Source: Flavobacteriaceae bacterium
Lineage (GTDB): Bacteria; Bacteroidota; Bacteroidia; Flavobacteriales; Flavobacteriaceae
Reading direction: 5' to 3'
DNA: 6,054 nucleotides
NCBI GenBank assembly: GCA_018623655.1
Contig: JAAZVG010000092.1
Span: 1-6,054 of the forward strand
Shown here: positions 1 to 5,492 of the stretch, in pieces
Position numbering within the stretch: position 1 is the first letter of the stretch
How the letters are laid out: each line of letters starts with the position of its first letter
The notes under the pieces: generated by a model
Databases searched by the model: none
Told to the model about the DNA's origin: nothing
Seen by the model: only the letters and a program-made list of their open reading frames with translations
Program-made: the position numbers and the translations under genes

Positions 1-441
1 AGATGTGTTTTTGAGCGTCAAAGATCTTATCTGGTGAAATTTCTTACGATCGGTATGAGGATATTCGCGACATGCTTTTGGTCGAACATCATAAATATTA
101 CAATAGTTATCATGGGCTAAGAACGGACAAGGCAATTCTTTTAAAACCCAGTCGTTATCCTCATCAAGACGAAGATAGGTGTCTGTAAAAGTAGCCTCCT
201 TCATTTTGAAGTGTTTAGAAATTCGTTGTATGTCGGCTGATGTGAATAGCGGCCCCGTAGTTTTACAGCAATTCGCGCAACTGAGACAATCTACTTCTTC
301 GAATACTTGGTCGTGAATTTCTTGAACTCGGTAGTCGAGATCTTTTGGAGGTTTTTTTGATAGTTTTTTAAGATAGGTAGAATGAGCTTTAGCTCGATCT
401 TTTGCTAACGATTTTAATTGATCTAAGGACGGTGTCTTCAT
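1..441 (-). CDS. YkgJ-family cysteine cluster protein (putative zinc/iron-chelating), 3' end missing
   Basis: The minus-strand reading frame opens with ATG at 441 and stays open for 147 codons to the left edge, so the C-terminus is outside the window. The protein has the signature of the YkgJ/UPF0153 family: a CLSCANCC cluster at residues 52-59, a further Cys at 105 (LPCPFL), then YCNIYDVRP and ACREYPH at about 113-129 with Cys114 and Cys124. These cysteines are thought to bind Zn or an Fe-S cluster; no reaction is firmly established for the family. The N-terminal 50 residues are rich in Lys and Asp/Glu and probably helical. Family members are usually only a little longer than this, so perhaps 15-25 residues are missing. 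No signal peptide is visible, so it is probably cytoplasmic. It diverges from the methyltransferase gene with about 30 bp between starts, and an exact TAnnTTTG box lies 7 nt before its ATG. Family assignment is solid; function is unknown. Confidence 0.9.
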   Translation of the reverse strand, partial: MKTPSLDQLKSLAKDRAKAHSTYLKKLSKKPPKDLDYRVQEIHDQVFEEVDCLSCANCCKTTGPLFTSADIQRISKHFKMKEATFTDTYLRLDEDNDWVLKELPCPFLAHDNYCNIYDVRPKACREYPHTDRKKFHQIRSLTLKNTS

Positions 442-448
442 GGATTGT

Positions 449-456
449 CAAAAATA
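449..456 (-). promoter_or_regulatory. Putative -7 box (TATTTTTG) for the YkgJ-family gene
   Basis: Read on the minus strand, 456 to 449 is TATTTTTG, an exact match to the Bacteroidota -7 consensus TAnnTTTG. It ends 7 nt before the ATG at 441, so transcription would begin at or beside the start codon. No TTG-type -33 element is seen at the usual spacing of about 19 nt. The site is inferred from consensus and position only. Confidence 0.45.
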
Positions 457-459
457 GAC

Positions 460-467
460 CAACTTTG
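460..467 (+). promoter_or_regulatory. Putative -7 box (CAACTTTG, one mismatch) for the methyltransferase gene
   Basis: CAACTTTG differs from TAnnTTTG at the first base only and ends 4 nt before the ATG at 472. This is the same geometry as the exact boxes before queE and the permease gene. It favours 472 over the TTG at 445 as the start, because the box would otherwise lie inside the coding sequence. No clear -33 element is visible. Confidence 0.35.
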
Positions 468-471
468 CAAT

Positions 472-1170
472 ATGGATGATGTTTTTGGAACTGCTGCTCG
501 AGATTATTTCATTACTAAAAATAAAAATCTGATCATTGAAACTCGCTCTTCTCTTGGCGATGAGGATGAAATTCCTGTTTATTATCTATTTCGATCACGG
601 GGCGAAATGCCACCGTTAGAGATAAAGGCTTTAGAGGTGAGTAAGGGGGCGGTTCTTGAGATCGGTTGTGGAGTGGGGAGTCATCTTCTCGAATTAAATT
701 CACTCGATTGCTTTGGAATTGATTCCTCGCCAATATCTATCGAAATCGCCAAGAAGAGAGGAGTGCAAAATGTTAAGGTGAGCACTTGGCAAGATTACTT
801 TTGTGATCGAAAATTTGACTCCATTCTACTTCTTATGAATGGCTTAGGTTTAGCAGGGTCACTTCAAAAACTACCTGATTTTCTGCTTCACCTTTCTAAA
901 TACTTATTGTCAGGGGGGTCAATCATAGCAGACTCTAGTGATATCAATTATTTATTCGAAGAGGAAGATGATGGAGGAGTTTGGATGCCTGCGACAGCTT
1001 ATTATGGAGACCTTACCTATTCGATAAACTACCAGGAGTCTCGATCACAATTTGATTGGCTTTTTGTTTCCTTCGAAGAACTTCTAAAGGTTTGCGTTAC
1101 CCTCGGGTTTAAATGCGAGCGAATCTTTGAAGCAGAGAATAACCACTACTTGGCAAGAATTACTCCTTAG
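472..1170 (+). CDS. Class I SAM-dependent methyltransferase
   Basis: A 232-residue cytoplasmic protein with a Rossmann-type methyltransferase fold. Motif I, VLEIGCGVGSH, lies at about residues 61-71 and is the SAM-binding glycine loop. The acidic strand-2 end, GIDSSP, is at 82-87 and would contact the SAM ribose. A motif IV-like stretch, FDSILLLMNGLGLAG, sits near 115-129, followed by a post-motif helix and SGGSIIADSSD. The N-terminal DDVFGTAARDYF resembles the start of a Bacteroidota methyltransferase group that I recall but cannot name more precisely; the substrate cannot be predicted. The frame can be extended to a TTG at 445, adding nine residues. I prefer ATG 472 because homologues, as I recall them, begin near the DDxFG motif and a -7-like box lies directly upstream. 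The gene diverges from the YkgJ-family gene, and its last 4 bases overlap the end of the convergent queE. Confidence 0.85.
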   Translation: MDDVFGTAARDYFITKNKNLIIETRSSLGDEDEIPVYYLFRSRGEMPPLEIKALEVSKGAVLEIGCGVGSHLLELNSLDCFGIDSSPISIEIAKKRGVQNVKVSTWQDYFCDRKFDSILLLMNGLGLAGSLQKLPDFLLHLSKYLLSGGSIIADSSDINYLFEEEDDGGVWMPATAYYGDLTYSINYQESRSQFDWLFVSFEELLKVCVTLGFKCERIFEAENNHYLARITP

Positions 1171-1769
1171 GGAACATTCAGGTACTTATGGGTTTGAAGT
1201 GTAATTTTCCACTTTGGATTATTCTTGACAAAATCAACCATGAGTGGCATCATTTTTTCTCTAACACTCCATTCTGGTTGCATCAGTAATTGGCAATTTT
1301 CATTCACCTTTGAAGCCTCATCAATAGCAAATTCGAAATCGTGTTTATTGTAGATAATCACTTTCAATTCGTCGGCTAGCTCATAAGACTCCTGGTTAGG
1401 TGCCTTGAATTTTTTTGGAGATAAGCAGAACCAGTCCCAACTTCCTGAAACAGGATGTGCTCCAGAAGTTTCAATATGCGTTCTAAATCCTGAATCTTTG
1501 AGATGATTCGTTAATTGATCTAGGGAGTGCATTAGCGGTTCTCCACCAGTAATAATAACAATTGGACATTGCTGGGGGATCTCAGCGATCAAATCCTGAA
1601 TCGCATATTTCGGATGTGCATCTATCGGCCAACTTTCTTTTACGTCACACCAATGACACTCGACATCACAACCGCCCAAGCGAATAAAGTAGGCTGCAGA
1701 TCCTTGAAATTTACCCTCACCCTGGATGGTATAGAAGGATTCCATTACGGGCAGCATTTCTGAATTCAT
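1167..1769 (-). CDS. queE: 7-carboxy-7-deazaguanine synthase (radical SAM), queuosine biosynthesis
   Basis: QueE converts 6-carboxy-5,6,7,8-tetrahydropterin to 7-carboxy-7-deazaguanine, the ring-contraction step that leads to preQ0 and queuosine in tRNA. The 200-residue protein has the N-terminal FYTIQGEG typical of QueE (residues 12-19). The radical SAM cluster is CX3CX2C (Cys34, Cys38, Cys41, within GGCDVECHWCD). GGEPL at 75-79 is the SAM-binding motif, HIETSG at 98-103 the second conserved strand, followed by LSPKKFK at 116-122, LKVII and QPEWS. The length is normal for the compact bacterial form. No other queuosine gene (queC, queD, queF) is in the window. It lies 18 bp downstream of the muramidase gene on the same strand, so read-through is possible, but an exact TAnnTTTG box in that gap suggests its own promoter. 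Its stop overlaps the convergent methyltransferase stop. A Met at residue 5 is a possible alternative start, but the box favours ATG 1769. Confidence 0.95.
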   Translation of the reverse strand: MNSEMLPVMESFYTIQGEGKFQGSAAYFIRLGGCDVECHWCDVKESWPIDAHPKYAIQDLIAEIPQQCPIVIITGGEPLMHSLDQLTNHLKDSGFRTHIETSGAHPVSGSWDWFCLSPKKFKAPNQESYELADELKVIIYNKHDFEFAIDEASKVNENCQLLMQPEWSVREKMMPLMVDFVKNNPKWKITLQTHKYLNVP

Positions 1770-1773
1770 GCTG

Positions 1774-1781
1774 CAAAGATA
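1774..1781 (-). promoter_or_regulatory. Putative -7 box (TATCTTTG) for queE
   Basis: On the minus strand, 1781 to 1774 reads TATCTTTG, an exact TAnnTTTG match, with only CAGC between it and the ATG at 1769. It lies within the 18-bp gap after the muramidase stop, so queE probably has its own transcript with almost no leader. The same octamer stands before the tmRNA gene. No -33 TTG is apparent at standard spacing. Confidence 0.5.
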
Positions 1782-1787
1782 AGTTAC

Positions 1788-3011
1788 CTATGGATACATT
1801 ATATGGCGAGAACGAATCACTTTGAAGGCCTCGAGATTGTTTTCCCAGGTTGCTCTGATTTGGCTTTCTGTGAATCCCGATTGTATCATACCCTCTAAAG
1901 CCGATTGGCCACTGTGACGTTTAAATGACTGACTCTTAAAAAAAGACCCTTTGTGATGGTGATACGCTTTAAGTAGCCACTGAAGGCTTACCTTTTTAAC
2001 AACTTCTACCTGGCTCAAATCTTCTCCGTAGCATCGTTCTCCTAATTGCTTTGGGTATTTAGCCCCAGGGGTAGAGATTACATCATAATAAAAGCCAAAA
2101 ACCGTTGGGTCAAGATCTTTTGAACCATATCGTTGAAAGGGTTGCGGAGTTCCTCTCCCAGCATTAATATGAGTGCCTTCGAATAATCCTAGCGAGGGAT
2201 AAAGCGCAATTGATTGGGCATTGGGTAGGTTTGGCGATGGCTTAATGGGTAGATGGTATCGGTGCGTTCGATCATAATTTTCCATCTGAATGACTTCTAT
2301 ATCTAGCGACTTTTCTGTTTCTAACCAGTTCTCCTCATTTAACAAATTTGCATATTCTCCAATGGTTAACCCGTAAACTAGAGGAATCGGTTGAAGTCCA
2401 AGAAAGCTTGTGTTTTCTTTCTCCATTACTGGTCCATCGACAATGTCTCCATTGGGATTAGGTCTATCTAGAACAATCATTGGAATAGCATAATCCGCTG
2501 CCGCTTCCATAACATATTGAAGGGTGGCGATATAGGTGTAAAATCGTACCCCAACATCTTGAATGTCGAATAGGATGAGGTCTACATTGTTTAGGTCTTC
2601 TTTCACCGGTTTTCTATGTTTCCCGTATAAGGAAACGATTTCGATTCCCGTTTTTGGATCGATACTTGAACTCACTTTCTCACCTGCGTCAGCTGTCGTT
2701 CGAAATCCGTGTTCAGGACTAAATATTTTAGACACGGCTATCTTTCTACTGAGTAGCGTATCGACTAGATGCGTAAAACTATTTCTATCGCTTTTTCTTA
2801 CCACAGATGTTGCATTAGCAACGATGGCGATATTTTTATTTTGAAGTTGCTCTATGTATTGGTCTATTCTTTCAGCCCCAACAACTAGGTTTTTTTCTAA
2901 AGATTGGGCTTTGGTTGGTAAACACCCCGCTATAATTATCAGTACCAAAAGCGTACTTTTGATACGATGACTTCTAGATCTAATAAGACTTTTCAGCGCT
3001 TTATAACTCAT
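1788..3011 (-). CDS. NamZ-like exo-beta-N-acetylmuramidase lipoprotein (DUF1343, GH171)
   Basis: A 407-residue DUF1343-family protein. Characterised members (NamZ, glycoside hydrolase family GH171) release MurNAc from the non-reducing end of peptidoglycan fragments in cell-wall turnover and recycling. Residues 21-30, LLVLIIIAGC, form a hydrophobic segment ending in a lipobox (I27-A-G-C30) after a basic N-region, so it should be a signal peptidase II lipoprotein anchored in the envelope. No clear surface-export signal follows the Cys. Family motifs appear in order: FSPEHGFR (97-104), SLYG (127-130), DIQDVGVRFYTY (149-160, with likely active-site acids), LDRPNPNG (181-188), SPNLPN (259-264), and YPSLGLFEGT then INAGRGTP (271-289). 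Length is normal and the frame intact. No ATG lies between the chosen start and the lipobox, which supports ATG 3011 although it overlaps the divergent permease gene by 45 bp. Enzyme activity is inferred from family membership; queE follows 18 bp downstream. Confidence 0.92.
   Translation of the reverse strand: MSYKALKSLIRSRSHRIKSTLLVLIIIAGCLPTKAQSLEKNLVVGAERIDQYIEQLQNKNIAIVANATSVVRKSDRNSFTHLVDTLLSRKIAVSKIFSPEHGFRTTADAGEKVSSSIDPKTGIEIVSLYGKHRKPVKEDLNNVDLILFDIQDVGVRFYTYIATLQYVMEAAADYAIPMIVLDRPNPNGDIVDGPVMEKENTSFLGLQPIPLVYGLTIGEYANLLNEENWLETEKSLDIEVIQMENYDRTHRYHLPIKPSPNLPNAQSIALYPSLGLFEGTHINAGRGTPQPFQRYGSKDLDPTVFGFYYDVISTPGAKYPKQLGERCYGEDLSQVEVVKKVSLQWLLKAYHHHKGSFFKSQSFKRHSGQSALEGMIQSGFTESQIRATWENNLEAFKVIRSRHIMYP
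2954..2961 (+). promoter_or_regulatory. Putative -7 box (TACTTTTG) for the permease gene
   Basis: TACTTTTG matches TAnnTTTG exactly and ends 5 nt before the ATG at 2967. It lies inside codons 17-20 of the divergent lipoprotein gene, in the signal-peptide region. A start site at the usual distance would make the permease mRNA leaderless or nearly so. No -33 TTG is found at about 19 nt; the nearest (2915-2917) is far too distant. Confidence 0.4.
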
Positions 3012-4175
3012 CGTTGGTTGCAGGAATCGGGATGGTTCTTTCCGAAAGGTAGCGCAAAATTTGCTGTTTTAGCGATTGCATTGGGAGTCTTTATTAGCTT
3101 TATGTCAATAGCTGCCGGACAAGGATTGCAGCAAGCCATTCATCAAAAAATAAGACACTTTGAGGGCGACTTATTACTTACGCCTTATCCTACCGAAATA
3201 ATTACTGAATCTATTTCTTCCCCTGACCTAGATGCTTCTAAATTTTCTAGAGTCATTGAAAAAGTAAACACCATAGCTGTGTTACGTTCTTCGAAAAAGG
3301 TAAAAGGGGTTCAGGTAAAAGGTATTTCTTCTAAAGATTTAGATTTTTTACTTACTGATTACCTTGTTCGAGGCGCTTTACCGGCCTCAAGTAATTCTTC
3401 ACAATTAACGGCGATTCTCTCTGAAACTATTGCAAATGAATCTGGTTTAGAAATAGGAAATGATTTTTTTCTTCTTTTCAACTCAGGCTCGGGAGCTCCT
3501 AAACAACGAAAATTCAAGCTTTCAGCCACCTTTCAGACTGATTTCCCGGTTTATGATGAGTCTTTAGTATTCACCTCGCAGAGTGATTTGAAGGGTATAA
3601 TTAAAGATGAATTAGTATCTGAGTATTCTGCTTACGCTAGTGACGGCCAAGATGCCGAAATCCTTTTAGGATCATTGAATCCTAGGTTATTAGATTTTTA
3701 TGAAACATCGTTTTTAGCCGATCAGTATCCAGACCTTTACCAGTGGATTGAATTATTTGATTTAAACATCATAATTATTTTAGTCGTTGTTTTAGGAGTA
3801 GCTTTCTTTGCGCTTGTCACTACCCTTATCAGCCAAATTATAGAACGGCGAACAAGTTTAGGATTACTGATCAGTATGGGTGCAAGTCAATCTCAATTGA
3901 GAACTCTTTTCAGTCAATTGGGCAGTTATTTCGTATTGGTAGGGGCCTTTTATGGGACGTTTGCTTCATGGATTTTGATTCTAGTACAGAATCACTTTAA
4001 GATTTTGAAATTTCGAAATCCCGAGGAATATTATATTACCTACATCCCTTTTGAATTAAGTGTAGTCGATACCCTTATTTATCTAATACTCTTTTTATCT
4101 ATCGGATGGGTAGTAATTCAGTTGAGTTCTAAAGCCCTTCGAAGGTTAAATCCGATTCATCTACTACGCATATAA
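2967..4175 (+). CDS. ABC transporter permease, FtsX/LolC-LolE-like (1+3 membrane segments)
   Basis: A 402-residue inner-membrane protein with the layout of the FtsX/MacB/LolC permease superfamily: one N-terminal membrane helix (about 32-50), a large periplasmic domain (about 51-262), then three helices (about 266-289, 319-341, 366-386) and a short cytoplasmic tail ending NPIHLLRI. ERRTSLGLLISMGAS (293-307) after helix 2 matches the conserved FtsX-family cytoplasmic segment that couples to the ATPase, and YYITYIPF (355-362) before helix 4 resembles the LolC/E pattern. Family members export lipoproteins, peptides or lipids, or transmit signals across the membrane; LolC/E-like lipoprotein release is the nearest analogy but is not proven. 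No ATPase gene is in the window, so the partner must be encoded elsewhere. The conserved-looking FQRFITHRW at 9-17 supports the start at 2967, even though the first 15 codons overlap the divergent lipoprotein gene. The stop shares a base with the next gene's ATG, implying coupled translation. Confidence 0.88.
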   Translation: MTSRSNKTFQRFITHRWLQESGWFFPKGSAKFAVLAIALGVFISFMSIAAGQGLQQAIHQKIRHFEGDLLLTPYPTEIITESISSPDLDASKFSRVIEKVNTIAVLRSSKKVKGVQVKGISSKDLDFLLTDYLVRGALPASSNSSQLTAILSETIANESGLEIGNDFFLLFNSGSGAPKQRKFKLSATFQTDFPVYDESLVFTSQSDLKGIIKDELVSEYSAYASDGQDAEILLGSLNPRLLDFYETSFLADQYPDLYQWIELFDLNIIIILVVVLGVAFFALVTTLISQIIERRTSLGLLISMGASQSQLRTLFSQLGSYFVLVGAFYGTFASWILILVQNHFKILKFRNPEEYYITYIPFELSVVDTLIYLILFLSIGWVVIQLSSKALRRLNPIHLLRI

Positions 4176-4987
4176 TGGAGAAAATTGAACGGATTATTGG
4201 CGGTGTCAAGCACTGTGTTCAGATTGATTCTGGAAAAATTGCGAGTTACACCATTGACGGGTTTGAATTCATTCATCAAAGAGCATCCGGGTGGCCCAAT
4301 TCAGATACTGAAATGTTTCCAATAATCGGACCAACTGCCAAGGCTAATTATCGTGTCCAGGTGAATGATTCTAAAGTTGTACTCGATCAGCATGGTCTGT
4401 TAAGGGAGTTCCCCTATAAACTTATAACCACTGAAATAGAGCTATCGAGATGGGTTAAAAATTACACAGCATTCACAGCGCTAACCAATTCAAAGTATCC
4501 CGAGAATTCGCCAGAGACTGTTCAGTTCTGGCCTTTTGATTTTACTTTTATCAAGTCTTTTGGTTTCAATGAAGAAGGTCTCGAAATTACTTTTGAAATC
4601 GAGGCAGACAAGGAAATGCCTTTTATGCTCGGGTACCATCCCGCCTTTAAGATTAACCCCGATTATAAAGCCGAACTTATCGTTGATCAACAGACACACA
4701 CCATACAGAATGTTTTAGATGTGGGTTCAAAAGCCTATGAAATTGCTCATTCGACACGGCTCATTTTGAAGAACGAGAAGTCAATAGCTATTGAGACAGA
4801 AGGTTTCAATCACTTTATGTGCTGGACAGAAGTCCCAGAAATGCTATGCATCGAGCCCATCACTTTCTATCCTGGCTCGGTGGATCAGAAAGAATTGCAT
4901 AAAGGTTTTCAGAGGATGAATACCATCAAACGAACTTTTAAAACTTGGATATATCCTGTGGATCCGGAGACGTGCGAATGGTTGTAA
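4175..4987 (+). CDS. Aldose 1-epimerase (galactose mutarotase)-like protein
   Basis: A 270-residue cytoplasmic protein of the galactose mutarotase-like superfamily, closest in style to the LacX-type aldose epimerases. Expected active-site features are visible: DQHGLLRE at 71-78 (His73, sugar binding), GYHPAFK at 153-159 (His155, presumed general acid) and CIEPI at 225-229 (Glu227, presumed general base). FPIIGPT near 48-54 fits the usual FP(I/V)xGP segment. These proteins interconvert alpha and beta anomers of hexoses or hexose phosphates; the specific sugar cannot be told. No signal peptide is seen. The ATG overlaps the permease stop as TAATG, so the two are surely one operon with translational coupling, although no functional link between them is evident. 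The stop codon lies at the start of a hairpin that looks like the operon terminator. Confidence 0.9.
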   Translation: MEKIERIIGGVKHCVQIDSGKIASYTIDGFEFIHQRASGWPNSDTEMFPIIGPTAKANYRVQVNDSKVVLDQHGLLREFPYKLITTEIELSRWVKNYTAFTALTNSKYPENSPETVQFWPFDFTFIKSFGFNEEGLEITFEIEADKEMPFMLGYHPAFKINPDYKAELIVDQQTHTIQNVLDVGSKAYEIAHSTRLILKNEKSIAIETEGFNHFMCWTEVPEMLCIEPITFYPGSVDQKELHKGFQRMNTIKRTFKTWIYPVDPETCEWL

Positions 4988-5006
4988 AAGGTCCTGTGGA
5001 TCTTTT
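4986..5006 (+). terminator. Hairpin terminator of the permease-epimerase operon, possibly bidirectional
   Basis: AAAAGGTCC (4986-4994), loop TGT, GGATCTTTT (4998-5006). As plus-strand RNA it forms nine consecutive pairs with one G-U wobble and a U-rich 3' arm, beginning inside the epimerase stop codon. As minus-strand RNA the wobble becomes an A-C mismatch, so it is best suited to stop plus-strand transcription. It lies 36 bp beyond the 3' end of tmRNA and may also stop that transcript, for which no other hairpin is visible. Confidence 0.6.
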
Positions 5007-5042
5007 ATAGTGAGCAGCGAGGTGGTGCGGTAGCAGGAATTG

Positions 5043-5438
5043 TGGAGCCGGAGGGACTCGAACCCTCGTCCAAACAAGCAATAAAAACGCTTTCTACATG
5101 CTTAGACGTTGTTTGATTTTCGAAGAATAACTGATCAACGACAACCTATTATCCCCTTAGCTTCTTTATTTGGAATAGCTCTCGAAGCAGGAACTACTCG
5201 ATGTTGACTTTAATGGTGCCTCTTTAAAGAACGCCGCCAACAAGGGCTTTCTAGAGACATTCAGCTCTCCCGCCTTGCGGGACTAGGCCAAATCCTACTG
5301 TAATTCAGATTATTAGGCAGCTAAAGCGTAATTATTTTCGCCATTTAAAAAGATGAAGTAGAGATTTACGAGCATTAACTCCATAGCTCGACATGCTTAC
5401 GATTTGATTGATCTTGCTGTCAAATCCAAATCGGCCCC
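5043..5438 (-). ncRNA. ssrA: tmRNA (transfer-messenger RNA)
   Basis: tmRNA with SmpB rescues stalled ribosomes and adds a degradation tag to the unfinished protein. The minus strand from 5438 begins GGGGCCGATTTGGATTTGAC, the typical tmRNA 5' end. The 3' end (5050 to 5044) reads CGGCTCC, which pairs with GGGGCCG as a 7-bp acceptor stem with one G-U. Discriminator A is at 5043. The T arm (5067-5051) has a 5-bp GAGGG/CCCTC stem around TTCGAGT. The tag reading frame lies at 5342-5313. After it, a GC-rich hairpin (5281-5269, CCCGC-AAG-GCGGG) belongs to the pseudoknot region. The span is about 396 nt, normal for a one-piece tmRNA, with no sign of the permuted two-piece form. After the discriminator the DNA reads CAA rather than CCA, so CCA must be added after transcription. 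Ends are set by pairing and should be right within a base or two. Confidence 0.96.
5313..5342 (-). other. tmRNA tag-peptide reading frame (GENNYALAA, stop)
   Basis: From the resume codon GGC at 5342-5340 the frame reads Gly-Glu-Asn-Asn-Tyr-Ala-Leu-Ala-Ala and ends in TAA, followed directly by a second in-frame TAA (5312-5310). The C-terminal ALAA is the ClpXP-type degron, and the whole tag has the form common in Bacteroidota. The resume codon is assigned from the known tag pattern and is the only reading that gives it. Confidence 0.93.
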
Positions 5439-5469
5439 AATAAGAAAAAGAACATATTCTCTAAGGGCA

Positions 5470-5477
5470 CAAAGATA
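5470..5477 (-). promoter_or_regulatory. Putative -7 box (TATCTTTG) of the tmRNA promoter
   Basis: Minus-strand 5477 to 5470 reads TATCTTTG, an exact TAnnTTTG match in the 54-bp gap between the phosphodiesterase stop and the mature tmRNA 5' end. Transcription would start near 5463-5466, leaving about 25 nt of 5' leader to be removed, as RNase P does for tmRNA precursors. A -33 TTG at standard spacing is not seen, so confidence is moderate. Confidence 0.45.
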
Positions 5478-5492
5478 GAAAATCGCCTAGAA

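Noticed and set aside
2563..2844. Plus-strand open frame of 93 codons opposite the muramidase gene
   Set aside because: It is antisense to the most conserved part of DUF1343 (FSPEHGFR through DIQDVG), and its hydrophobic, Ser/Leu-rich composition is what antisense reading of such a gene gives.
3044..3051. Possible -7 box (TACCTTTC on the minus strand) for the muramidase gene
   Set aside because: It loses the final G of TAnnTTTG, has no -33 partner and lies 32 nt from the ATG, unlike the other boxes here.
4954..5002. Direct repeat TCCTGTGGATC at 4954-4964 and 4992-5002
   Set aside because: Eleven bases, only two copies, one within coding sequence and one within the terminator; no array or mobile-element boundary accompanies it, so chance is enough.
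5051..5067. tRNA-like T arm that could be taken as the end of a normal tRNA gene
   Set aside because: The matching acceptor strand lies nearly 400 nt away, with a tmRNA 5' end and tag frame between, so it is the tRNA-like domain of tmRNA.
4844..5077. Minus-strand open frame of 77 codons across the epimerase end and the tmRNA 3' end
   Set aside because: It runs through the tmRNA T arm and acceptor stem and is antisense to the conserved epimerase C-terminus; its sequence resembles no family I know.
5269..5281. GC-rich hairpin CCCGC-CTT-GCGGG resembling an intrinsic terminator
   Set aside because: It lies inside the tmRNA after the tag frame, where pseudoknot helices are expected, and no T run follows it on either strand.
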